Source of the DNA: Salipiger pallidus
GTDB taxonomy: Bacteria > Pseudomonadota > Alphaproteobacteria > Rhodobacterales > Rhodobacteraceae
Length of the DNA stretch: 64,000 nt
Direction: 5' to 3'
Assembly (NCBI RefSeq): GCF_014643635.1
Contig: NZ_BMJV01000004.1
Coordinates: forward strand, 1 to 64,000
The position numbers were made by a program, and so were the translations under genes. The notes beneath the pieces were generated by a model. It did not search any database. It was not told the origin of the DNA and saw only the letters and a program-made list of their open reading frames with translations. Shown here piece by piece: positions 35,419 through 43,014 of the stretch; position 1 is the stretch's first letter; each line of letters starts with the position of its first letter.

Positions 35419-35841
35419 TTAGTGCTCGCTCTCACAAGCCTGATGATCGGCCAAAGCGTGCAGCACTCGGCAGGGTTGCGCATCGGACTGACCGTCGCAG
35501 GCCTTCATGACGCGTTCCAATTCAGACTCCAGCCGCCGCAACCGAGCGATCCTATCACGGATTTCGACAATCCGATCTTTTGCGATGCGGTGCGCGTCGC
35601 CGTGGGCAGCATGGGGCGTCTCCTGCAACGTGATCAGTTCGGCAATGGCGTCGAGGTCAAAGCCCAACTGCCGGGCGTGGGCGATAAAAGACAGCCGGTC
35701 CAACTCGGCATCGCCGTAGCGGCGTTGCCCCCCATCCGTGCGGCCGGGATCAGGCAAAAGGCCCCGCCCCTCATAGTAGCGGATCGTCGTCACCTTAACG
35801 CCTGTGCGCTTGGACAGCGCACCGATGGAATGGCCCTGCAT
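35419..35841 (-). CDS. MerR family metal-responsive regulator
   Basis: 140 residues. The N-terminal winged helix-turn-helix (IGALSKRTGVKVTTIRYYEG) is typical of MerR, followed by a long coiled-coil dimerisation helix (VEIRDRIARLRRLESELERV). The C-terminal tail carries cysteines and histidines (KACDGQSDAQPC, HQACESEH) as in Zn/Cd/Pb-sensing members. It is divergent from the CDF exporter and overlooks a MerR-type promoter (35854-35884), so it most likely activates the exporter when metal is in excess. Confidence 0.87.
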   Translation of the reverse strand: MQGHSIGALSKRTGVKVTTIRYYEGRGLLPDPGRTDGGQRRYGDAELDRLSFIAHARQLGFDLDAIAELITLQETPHAAHGDAHRIAKDRIVEIRDRIARLRRLESELERVMKACDGQSDAQPCRVLHALADHQACESEH

Positions 35842-35853
35842 CGCGATTATCCC

Positions 35854-35884
35854 TTGAAGCTACAGTGGCTGTAGATTGTATCTA
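35854..35884 (+). promoter_or_regulatory. MerR-type promoter with 19-bp spacer and operator dyad
   Basis: -35 TTGAAG (35854-35859) and -10 TATCTA (35879-35884) are separated by 19 bases, the overlong spacing that needs MerR-type untwisting. The dyad CTACAGTGGCTGTAG (35860-35874) lies wholly within the spacer. It drives the forward genes at 35887 and 36081. Confidence 0.8.
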
Positions 35885-35886
35885 CC

Positions 35887-36081
35887 ATGGGGACGAAACG
35901 AATCAAGAGCACTGCAATGACCAACCAACACCTCCCCAGCCCTGACCTGCCGGTCTTCGATATCGCCACGATCTGTTCAGGAATAAACGCCCGAGTTGCT
36001 GACATCCGCCGTCGGCGCGTGCTCCCTAACCCCGGCGGCGGGCGCGCCGCTGACAAGGGTCTTTGGGCGGAGGAGCGGTGA
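35887..36081 (+). CDS. Small leader ORF translationally coupled to the CDF exporter
   Basis: 64 codons (or 54 from an ATG at 35917) between the MerR promoter and the exporter. The stop overlaps the exporter start as TGATG. It encodes one Cys in FDIATICSGINARV and an arginine-rich end. I recognise no family. The first ATG lies only 3 bases after the -10 box, so the second ATG, or no translation at all, is more likely. It may be a leader or a decayed gene. Confidence 0.35.
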   Translation: MGTKRIKSTAMTNQHLPSPDLPVFDIATICSGINARVADIRRRRVLPNPGGGRAADKGLWAEER

Positions 36082-37055
36082 TGGGACATGATCACAGTCA
36101 CGGGCACAATCATGCGCATGGGCATGGTCACAGCCACTCACATGGCCACGCGGGCCATTCGCACGGCCCAACCTTCTCGGCCAGTGACACGCCCGAGGCG
36201 CGCCGGTCCAAAGAGCGCGCCATCCTCATCGCTGCTGTCCTGACGGGCGGGTTTATGGGGGCTGAGGTCTTCGGAGGTCTCATTTCCGGATCTCTCGCGC
36301 TCCTGGCCGACGCGGGCCACATGCTGACCGACTTCGCCTCGCTGTTATTAGCCTGGTTCGCCTTCCGACTGGCGCGCCGTCCGGCGGACTGGAAACGGAC
36401 CTACGGCTTCGACCGCTTTTCTGTGCTGGCCGCCTTCGTCAATGGGTTGACGCTGTTCGTCATCGCGGCATGGATTGTCTTCGAGGCGGTCCAGCGCTTG
36501 CGCGATCCGCACGAGGTGATGGGCGGCATGATGCTTTGGGTCGCCGTGGGGGGACTCGTTGTGAACGTTCTGGCCTTCTGGGTGCTCAGCCGCGCGGAGG
36601 GCGACAATCTCAACGTCCGCGCCGCCGCACTGCACGTGATGGGGGACTTGCTGGGGTCCGTCGCGGCGATCGCGGCCTCGCTGATCATCATCTGGACAGG
36701 CTGGACCCCAATCGACCCGATCCTGTCAGTGTTGGTCGCGCTTCTCATCCTGCGCTCGGCCTGGACCGTTGTGCGCGAGAGCGGTCACATCCTGCTCGAA
36801 GGCGCGCCCGCCGGTTTCGATCCCCGCGCTGTCGCAGCCGACCTGGAAGCGACGCTGCCCGGTGTGGCCCGCGCCCATCACGTCCATGCCTGGTCGATCA
36901 CGCAAGAGCGTCCCATGGCCACCTTGGAGGTTGAGCTCGCGCCCGGCGCGGTGGCGGACGACGTGCGCCGTGCCGTGAAAGGCCGCGTGCGCGAGACGAC
37001 CGGGATGGAGCATGTGACCGTCGAGGTGACGGCAGACGTAGCGCAGGAAGGATGA
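36081..37055 (+). CDS. Cation diffusion facilitator (CDF) family metal exporter
   Basis: 324 residues from the ATG at 36081, preceded by GGCGGAGGAGC. The first 40 residues are a histidine-rich tail (repeated HGH/HSH) that can bind metal. Six membrane segments follow; the transport-site pairs are HMLTD in TM2 (preceded by ADAG) and HVMGD in TM5, the H-x3-D pattern usual for Zn2+ exporters. A C-terminal cytoplasmic domain (about 235-320) follows. It exports Zn2+ or a similar divalent metal in exchange for protons and is regulated by the divergent MerR protein. Confidence 0.9.
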   Translation: MGHDHSHGHNHAHGHGHSHSHGHAGHSHGPTFSASDTPEARRSKERAILIAAVLTGGFMGAEVFGGLISGSLALLADAGHMLTDFASLLLAWFAFRLARRPADWKRTYGFDRFSVLAAFVNGLTLFVIAAWIVFEAVQRLRDPHEVMGGMMLWVAVGGLVVNVLAFWVLSRAEGDNLNVRAAALHVMGDLLGSVAAIAASLIIIWTGWTPIDPILSVLVALLILRSAWTVVRESGHILLEGAPAGFDPRAVAADLEATLPGVARAHHVHAWSITQERPMATLEVELAPGAVADDVRRAVKGRVRETTGMEHVTVEVTADVAQEG

Positions 37056-37447
37056 CGTGCCATTCGTCCCCAGGCTGGACCGGGCTATGGATATCTCCCA
37101 ACAAATCAGACATTCGCGCGTAGCGTCGCGAAAGCCCGGTTTGTCCGCACTGCTGACCTTGGGGCCCTGGACCATGCTGCGCGGTACCATCAAGGTCCGC
37201 TATGGGAAAGCCGCGCTGCGGCAATGGTGATCTGGCCAATGACCGCTCTGGGCCGCGAGCTCCCGCAGGTCTTGCGCGCCAGGGCAAAGGGCCTGCCGCT
37301 CCGCCGCAGGTCTGCTTTGAGCTCTCACTACCAAATGCTGCGGGGTGTTTGAGCGACGTCTTCGTCCGTTCTCGGCTGTCCCTGTCGACCAGTCCAGATT
37401 GCATTGGCTTTGATTTAGGTCTTTGAGGCGCGTTCTGGCTGGAACGC
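37056..37447. repeat. Intergenic copy of a dispersed repeat
   Basis: About 390 bases without a gene. Bases about 37150-37265 align along their length with about 41330-41440: both carry a CTTGGGGCC element, then TATGGG(A/C)AA(G/A)CCGCGCTG, GGCCAATGA and a GGGCCG element at the same order and near-identical spacing. Its function is unknown. Confidence 0.65.
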
Positions 37448-37744
37448 TCAAACCCCCAGCCACCCTAATCCCGCGAAGGCGGCCATACCGAGGGCCATGG
37501 TTGCAATAACGTGGTTCGTCCCAATTGCAACGCCAAGCGCGACACCGGCTGCGATCCAGGTCGCCAAGGGTTGGCCGGCCAGCGACGACGCGACCAGGCT
37601 GACCACGATCAGCCCGGGCAAATCATCCAGCACCCAGGCGTGACGCGACGCACGGATGCGCCCACCTGCGATAAGCCCGGTCACACGGATCGCGAACGCC
37701 GCGATGGCCAACAGCCCGATCACCGCCCAGTATTGCCCACTCAT
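37448..37744 (-). CDS. azlD: AzlD family branched-chain amino acid transport protein
   Basis: 98 residues with three or four membrane segments and the typical opening YWAVIGLLAIAAFAIRVTG. It is the small partner of AzlC in the two-component exporter (YgaZH type) for branched-chain or related amino acids. The ATG overlaps the azlC stop by four bases (ATGA), so translation is coupled. Confidence 0.88.
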   Translation of the reverse strand: MSGQYWAVIGLLAIAAFAIRVTGLIAGGRIRASRHAWVLDDLPGLIVVSLVASSLAGQPLATWIAAGVALGVAIGTNHVIATMALGMAAFAGLGWLGV

Positions 37745-38433
37745 GCGACAGCTTCCTTCTTGCGGCGCATCAGAGCGCAGGCCGCCAGCCCGACAAGCGC
37801 CCCGATGACGATCCCGTATGCCTGCGGCACCCCGAGGGAGACTGTGGCCGCCGTCGCCCCCGCCGCAATGACCCAAGGCAGAGCCTGCGGCCGGCCCCGC
37901 CACAAGCCCCGCGCCATGGCAATGAAGGCGGCCGTGAACGCAAAGCCAAGGCCAAAGCGTTCGAGGTCGGGCAACACGGCTCCAATCGACGCACCCGCGA
38001 CTGTCGACGCGGTCCAAACAGAAATCATGACGAAACCCGACCCCAATAGAAACGACGCGCCGATATCCGGCGACTTCGCTCGCTCTGCCATGGTCAGGGC
38101 CCAGTTCTCGTCACCCGTGACGTGGATCGCTAGGATCTTCCACCGCCACGAAAGCCCGACCAAGACGTCCGAGAGCGAGGCGATCATGCCGACGTAGCGC
38201 AGGTTTAGCGCGGCTCCGGCCAGCACCGCTCCCAGGACCGTGCCCGTCGTGGCGAATTGCTCGACGGCTACAATCTGCGACGACCCGGCATGAACGGACG
38301 CGCTCATCAGGCCAACGCCCCACGACGGAAAGCCGACCTGCGCCGCCAGAAACCCAAATGCGAAGCCGTAGACCGCTGCGCCGAGGGCAAGGGGAAGGAT
38401 GGTAAGGGCACCGTGTTTCATGCCACTCAACAT
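37741..38433 (-). CDS. azlC: AzlC family branched-chain amino acid exporter large subunit
   Basis: 230 residues from the ATG at 38433 (a second ATG four codons later is equally possible; neither has a strong ribosome binding site). The motifs LPLALGAAVYGFAFGFLAAQ and SASVHAGSSQIVA (about 43-55) are typical of AzlC, followed by LNLRYVGMIASL. It works with AzlD to export amino acids. The divergent Lrp gene at 38524 is the likely regulator. Confidence 0.88.
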   Translation of the reverse strand: MLSGMKHGALTILPLALGAAVYGFAFGFLAAQVGFPSWGVGLMSASVHAGSSQIVAVEQFATTGTVLGAVLAGAALNLRYVGMIASLSDVLVGLSWRWKILAIHVTGDENWALTMAERAKSPDIGASFLLGSGFVMISVWTASTVAGASIGAVLPDLERFGLGFAFTAAFIAMARGLWRGRPQALPWVIAAGATAATVSLGVPQAYGIVIGALVGLAACALMRRKKEAVA

Positions 38434-38487
38434 AGGTGGATTAGCTGATGCGAAATATATCGATCTTGGCAACTTAGTGATCGGATC

Positions 38488-38510
38488 GCATCATGTATGA
38501 TGTGTGATGC
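38488..38510. promoter_or_regulatory. Candidate Lrp-type operator between azlC and its regulator
   Basis: An inverted repeat with outer arms GCATCA / TGATGC and an inner ATCAT / ATGAT pair lies just before the Lrp start and within the 90-base divergent region. Lrp/AsnC regulators commonly bind such imperfect AT-containing dyads and autoregulate. Confidence 0.5.
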
Positions 38511-38523
38511 AGGGGAGAAAGTC

Positions 38524-38976
38524 ATGGACGCGACGGACCGGAAGTTACTCGATCAGATGCAGCGGAACTCGAAGATATCGATTCAGACGCTTGCCGACAT
38601 GATTGGGGTCTCGACGGCATCCGTGCAGCGCAGGATGCGATCGCTCCGAGAGACCGGCGTAATTCAGCGCGAAGTGGCCATCCTCGATCCCAAACCCCTG
38701 GGCATTGGCATCACGGCCATAGTCGCGGTCGAGCTCGAGCGAGATCGTCTCGACCAGATCAACACCTTCAAGCGCAAGGCGCGGGAGGATCGGCAGGTGA
38801 TCAATTGTTACTGCATTGCCGGGGACGCGGACTTCATCCTTGTCGTGATGGCCGAGGATATGGCGGATTACGAGGCGTTCACGCATCGGTTTTTCTTTGC
38901 CGACAAGAATGTCCGTAAGTTCAGAACGTCCATCGTGGTGTCGACAGAGAAGGCCACGTCGGAGTTGCCGATCTGA
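38524..38976 (+). CDS. Lrp/AsnC family transcriptional regulator, partner of azlCD
   Basis: 150 residues from the ATG at 38524, after GGGGAGAAAGTC. The N-terminal helix-turn-helix (DRKLLDQMQRNSKISIQTLA, then IGVSTASVQRRMRSLRETGVI) and the C-terminal RAM ligand domain (CYCIAGDADFILVVMAEDM) are complete. It is divergent from azlCD, the classic arrangement for an amino-acid-responsive activator of an amino acid exporter. Confidence 0.9.
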   Translation: MDATDRKLLDQMQRNSKISIQTLADMIGVSTASVQRRMRSLRETGVIQREVAILDPKPLGIGITAIVAVELERDRLDQINTFKRKAREDRQVINCYCIAGDADFILVVMAEDMADYEAFTHRFFFADKNVRKFRTSIVVSTEKATSELPI

Positions 38977-39039
38977 CAGGTGGATATGATCTTTGTCGGC
39001 AATGATCACGTTCGAAATTTTCAGAATCTGTAGCGGCCA

Positions 39040-39130
39040 TTCGAGACTGCGCTTCGGCAACGGTGATCCTGGCCAAGGTCGGTATCGGGCCGGGAGCGAC
39101 GGCGGCCGCTGCCTGCCAAACCCACGATCC
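39040..39130 (+). repeat. Partial copy of the dispersed intergenic repeat
   Basis: GGCAACGGTGATCCTGGCCA at 39056-39075 and GGGCCGGGAGCGACG at 39087-39101 match the 3' part of the copy near 37220-37260. It lies between two Lrp genes. Confidence 0.55.
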
Positions 39131-39164
39131 GCCGCGTTGCCGCATGTCTGCTTCTAGAGATCGC

Positions 39165-39635
39165 TCAATCAGTTATGGGTACTCGAAGGCTTGCTTTCAC
39201 ACGATCGACGACCACTGATGTGGCAAACCTTCGGATGTTGGGATTTTCAACGAAAACCTGACGCGTAAGGCGATCATAGTCCTTCATGTCCTTTGCCAGC
39301 ACGATAAGAACGAAATCGGCCTGGCCGGTGACATAGTAGCATTGCTGAACTTCATCCAAAGCCATCATCGACCGCTTGAATTCGTCCAGCAGATCGACGC
39401 GCTCCCGTTCCAGTTCGACCTCGACCACGAAGGTCATCTGATCGTCGACCTGCTCCGGATCGATCTGCGCGACCTCTTTTGCGATGACGCCGGTTTCATT
39501 CAGTCGTTTCAAACGTCTCTGGATCGATGATCGGGACGCTCCGACCCGTTCCGCCAACGCGTCGGCGGACAGCCGAGCATCCTGCTGCAAGATCGTCAGG
39601 ATTCTGCGATCGGTCTGATCCAATGTCTTGGTCAA
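39165..39635 (-). CDS. Lrp/AsnC family transcriptional regulator, second copy
   Basis: 156 residues with helix-turn-helix (LSADALAERVGASRSSIQRR) and RAM domain (QQCYYVTGQADFVLIVLAKDM). It is paralogous to the regulator at 38524. It is divergent from the aminotransferase/deformylase-like pair at 39761, with a 125-base AT-rich region between, so it probably controls that pair in response to an amino acid. Confidence 0.9.
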   Translation of the reverse strand: MTKTLDQTDRRILTILQQDARLSADALAERVGASRSSIQRRLKRLNETGVIAKEVAQIDPEQVDDQMTFVVEVELERERVDLLDEFKRSMMALDEVQQCYYVTGQADFVLIVLAKDMKDYDRLTRQVFVENPNIRRFATSVVVDRVKASLRVPITD

Positions 39636-39760
39636 CTTGCCTCTCTGGAGCGGTTAATCTGAGACAGAATACTCGCACAAATGCGGTAATTCGAGCAATT
39701 ATAACCACATCTTTAAGCTAGCTTGCGTCCTGATCGAATAGCAAAGCGACGCGACCACAA

Positions 39761-40720
39761 ATGAGACTTACACCCGACCTCACGCCGGAATATTCAGACC
39801 CACACTCTTATCCCGCTGGCGTCGCCTGGCAGGACGGCCAGTACATCCCGGTATCGCAAGCGAAGATCTCGGTTCTCGACTATGGCTTCCTGCACTCGGA
39901 TGCGACGTATGACACTGTTCACGTCTGGGACGGCGCGTTCTTCCGTCTGGATGCCCATATCGAAAGGTTCCTGGCAGGTGTCGAGCGGCTTCGCATGACG
40001 CTGCCGGTGTCCGTTCCGGAAATTCGCGAGATCCTGCACAACTGTGTCTCGCTTTCCGGTTACCGGCGGGCCTATGTCGAGATGGTTTGCACGCGCGGGA
40101 CGGCGCGGGATTTCAGCCGCGATCCGAGAGCGGCCACCAACAGGTTCCTCGCCTTCGCCGTGCCTTACGGGTCGGTCGCTGATGACGCGCAGATGAAGCG
40201 CGGTTTGCACGTGACCATAACCAACACCACCCGTATCCCGCCAAGCAGTGTCGATCCGCGGGTGAAGAACTATCACTGGCTCGATCTGATCGGGGGGCTT
40301 TTCGACGCCTACGATCGGGGCGGCGAAACGGCCTTGCTGCTCGATAGCGACGGCAACATTGCCGAGGGGCCGGGGTTCAATGCCTTCTCGGTTCGCGATG
40401 GGGCCCTGATCACACCGGAGCATGGAGTCCTGCGGGGTATCACGCGCCGCACGGTCATGGAGATCGGGCACGAACAGGGCAGGACGGTTCGTGAAGGCAC
40501 CCTGACAAGGGACGCGCTACGCAGTTCGGACGAAGTCTTCATCACTTCGACCGCAGGCGGGGTCATGCCCGTCACCCGGATTGACGGAGCGCCCGTGAAC
40601 GATGGCGCGGTAGGGCCGGTCACCCGAGCCATCATGAGCACTTACTGGGCCTGGCACAAGGACAAGCGCTTCGTCGAGGACGTGGTTTACCCCAGCCAAG
40701 AGACGAAGGCGCCGAGTTGA
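39761..40720 (+). CDS. Class IV PLP-dependent aminotransferase
   Basis: 319 residues of the branched-chain/D-amino acid aminotransferase fold. The PLP lysine is in RVKNYHWLDL (about residue 170), and the cofactor phosphate region EGPGFNAFSV near 205 and the ITSTAGGVMPV motif near 265 are present. The opening ISVLDYGFLHSDATYD is typical. It transfers an amino group to or from 2-oxo acids; the substrate is unknown. The divergent Lrp regulator suggests an amino acid signal. The stop overlaps the next ATG (ATGA at 40717). Confidence 0.88.
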   Translation: MRLTPDLTPEYSDPHSYPAGVAWQDGQYIPVSQAKISVLDYGFLHSDATYDTVHVWDGAFFRLDAHIERFLAGVERLRMTLPVSVPEIREILHNCVSLSGYRRAYVEMVCTRGTARDFSRDPRAATNRFLAFAVPYGSVADDAQMKRGLHVTITNTTRIPPSSVDPRVKNYHWLDLIGGLFDAYDRGGETALLLDSDGNIAEGPGFNAFSVRDGALITPEHGVLRGITRRTVMEIGHEQGRTVREGTLTRDALRSSDEVFITSTAGGVMPVTRIDGAPVNDGAVGPVTRAIMSTYWAWHKDKRFVEDVVYPSQETKAPS

Positions 40721-41244
40721 TGCCTGTTCGTGACGTACTGCTATTCGGCGATCCACGCCTGACCGCAAAAGCAGAGACCGTAGACATCGAGAAGGATAGC
40801 TGGAGGACAGACGCAGACGACCTGCAGCAGACCCTGGCTCATTTGAAAAGAACCATGGGGTTCGGTCGGGCTCTGGCCGCACCGCAGATCGGTTCATGCT
40901 TTCGGATGGTCGCCTTCGACTGTGAGCTGGGAACGTTCGTGGCGCTCAATCCCCGGATCGTCTGGTCGTCCGATAAGCGCCAACCAGTCTGGGACGACTG
41001 CTTTAGCCTGCCCGGAACGAGTGTCGCGGTGACACGAAGTGCTTCGGTTACGATGGAGTACAGTGGACTTGATGGGCGTGTTCAAATCCTGGCACGGCTT
41101 TGTCCGTCGCATTCCGAACTTGTTGAGCATGAACTTGATCATCTCGATGGGGTCTTGATGACACACCGGATGATCTCGCCTGTCTCTATTGTCGCGAGTC
41201 AGATGACCAGTCGCGCCGTCCACCCAGCAGGATCATCGACGTAA
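40717..41244 (+). CDS. Peptide deformylase-like metalloprotein
   Basis: 175 residues. Deformylase motif 1 (GFGRALAAPQIG, 48-59) and motif 3 (EHELDHLDG, with His138, Glu139 and His142) are intact. Motif 2, normally EGCLS, reads DDCFS with the metal-binding Cys95 kept, so an active metal site is likely but the substrate pocket differs. It is co-translated with an aminotransferase rather than with fmt, so it may remove formyl groups from an amino acid derivative, not from nascent proteins. Housekeeping deformylase remains possible. Confidence 0.78.
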   Translation: MMPVRDVLLFGDPRLTAKAETVDIEKDSWRTDADDLQQTLAHLKRTMGFGRALAAPQIGSCFRMVAFDCELGTFVALNPRIVWSSDKRQPVWDDCFSLPGTSVAVTRSASVTMEYSGLDGRVQILARLCPSHSELVEHELDHLDGVLMTHRMISPVSIVASQMTSRAVHPAGSST

Positions 41245-41649
41245 CTAACCACTGAGTACGGACCCTTAAGCCTGAAGGCTGACAAGACATTGGGGAGCGG
41301 CGCAGCGAAGGGCAACTTCGGCCGCCATGCTGAGCTTGGGGCCTTGGGCTATGCCGCGCGACGACGTGAAGATCCGGTATGGGCAAACCGCGCTGCAGCA
41401 AAGCCTAAGCTGGCCAATGATCGGTGTGGGCCGGAAGTGCCGGACGACAGCAGATCCTTCATGGTAGCCATGTCCTCCATCAGTTGTGCTTGGTCTGTCC
41501 GGGTTGCGGTTTCCACACGCATTGCTCGCTGGCCCGCCGGGACCCGGGGAGCACGTGTGGCCACGCGAGCTCGGGGTGACGCTCTGCAATCTCTGCAATC
41601 TCTGCGCTCGAGGCTCTGGTAAACCGTCGCGCAAATGACGCGTTACGTG
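41245..41649. repeat. Intergenic stretch with a copy of the dispersed repeat
   Basis: About 400 bases between convergent genes. Bases about 41330-41440 align with about 37150-37265 (CTTGGGGCCTTGGGCTATGC, then GTATGGGCAAACCGCGCTGC and GGCCAATGATCGG). No gene is supported. Confidence 0.6.
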
Positions 41650-42936
41650 TTAAGCGAATGAGAGAATAACCCCGAGATCTTCCAGGCGCTTCCAATAGCT
41701 TGGAAAGGTCTTGTTGACGCATCCGGGGGCAAGAATGGATACGCCGGGGCAGCGCAGCCCTGCGAGAGCGAAGCTCATCGCCATTCGGTGATCCAAGTGG
41801 GGGTCTATCTCGCAGTCGAGCGCGTCGCGTCCTAGGGTTGGCCTGCCGTGAACAATCAGATCGTTCCCTGTAAGGGTTGCAAGGCCGGGTTGCATGCGGT
41901 TCAGTCCCTCGTGCAGGACTTGCAATCGATCGCATTCCTTGTGGCGTAGGTTTGAAATACCCGTGAAATGGACGTCTCCGTTCGAAAAGGCACTTAGAAC
42001 GGCGAGGGCGGGGACCGCATCCTGCATTTGCGCGCCGTTGATGTGGTCGGGCAGCTCGGGAAATCGCCGCATGATCGCACGCGCCATCACGTCCGGCTGC
42101 TCTGACTGGGCGATGCCGAGGTCCAGCTGGCCGCCGGTGAGCGCTTCAGCAGCCCAGAAATAGGTTGCCGCAGAGGCGTCCGCCTCCACTTTCAGGCGCG
42201 TGGCGCGATACCCGCTGTTTGTAATGCCGATGGTCTGTGCGTCACGGCGCGTGATCTTTGCGCCAAAGGCACGCATGACGGAGATGGTCACATCTAGATA
42301 CCCGCTGGCGTCGATCCGCGGTTCGGCGATGTGCAGCGTGGTGGGCCGCTCTGCCAAAGGTGCGATCATCATGAGAGCCGATATGTACTGGCTCGAAAGT
42401 GCCCCGCTGATCCGCAGGCCGCCGCCGGCGAAACGCCCGGAGCCGATGACGGTGCATGGCGGGCAGCCGGTCGGCGCTTCGATGGCAACGCCGGCTGCCT
42501 GGAGCGCAGACACGAGCGGTCCGATGGGGCGCTTGCGCATGTGACGATCCCCGTCCAGCTTGACCGGGCCGTTTGTAAGCACGGCAGCGGCGGCCAGAAA
42601 CCGCATGGCCGTTCCGGCGTTCCCGAGAAAGAGCGGTGCGCCCGACGCGGTCCATTGGGCTGGTGGTGAGATCTTGAGATCGTCACCTTCGGAGATGCTG
42701 ACCCCGAACGCACGCAGCGCGGTGATCATGTGCTGCGTATCGTCGCTGCGCAGGGCGCCGCAGATCCGCGACGTCCCGCGCGACAGCGCCGCAATCAGCA
42801 GGGCGCGATTGGTGATGGACTTGGACCCCGGAAGGCGGACGTGCCCGCGAAGGGCGCGCTCGGAGGGGTGGATGGTGACGCGCTGGGCCTGCTCGGCCAG
42901 TGCGCCAATCGGCGGGAGTGTCATGGTCTCGGGCAT
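41650..42936 (-). CDS. aroA: 3-phosphoshikimate 1-carboxyvinyltransferase (EPSP synthase)
   Basis: 428 residues, full length. It adds enolpyruvate from PEP to shikimate 3-phosphate in the shikimate pathway. Motifs are LPGSKSITNRALL (35-47), LFLGNAGTAMRFL (102-114), the SSQYISALMM loop, HKECDR (about 335) and DHRMAMSFALAG near the C-terminus. The residue matching E. coli Pro101 is Phe113. It is divergent from the LysR regulator of the phosphonate-type cluster, with only 78 bases between the two starts. A lone aroA away from other aromatic biosynthesis genes may be a second copy. Confidence 0.92.
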   Translation of the reverse strand: MPETMTLPPIGALAEQAQRVTIHPSERALRGHVRLPGSKSITNRALLIAALSRGTSRICGALRSDDTQHMITALRAFGVSISEGDDLKISPPAQWTASGAPLFLGNAGTAMRFLAAAAVLTNGPVKLDGDRHMRKRPIGPLVSALQAAGVAIEAPTGCPPCTVIGSGRFAGGGLRISGALSSQYISALMMIAPLAERPTTLHIAEPRIDASGYLDVTISVMRAFGAKITRRDAQTIGITNSGYRATRLKVEADASAATYFWAAEALTGGQLDLGIAQSEQPDVMARAIMRRFPELPDHINGAQMQDAVPALAVLSAFSNGDVHFTGISNLRHKECDRLQVLHEGLNRMQPGLATLTGNDLIVHGRPTLGRDALDCEIDPHLDHRMAMSFALAGLRCPGVSILAPGCVNKTFPSYWKRLEDLGVILSFA

Positions 42937-43014
42937 GATTGCTGACTAGCGGAACACGGCTTCCGGCCCTACGGTGTTCTTTGAACAAATGTGTTAGTTA
43001 AAGAGACCGATGAG

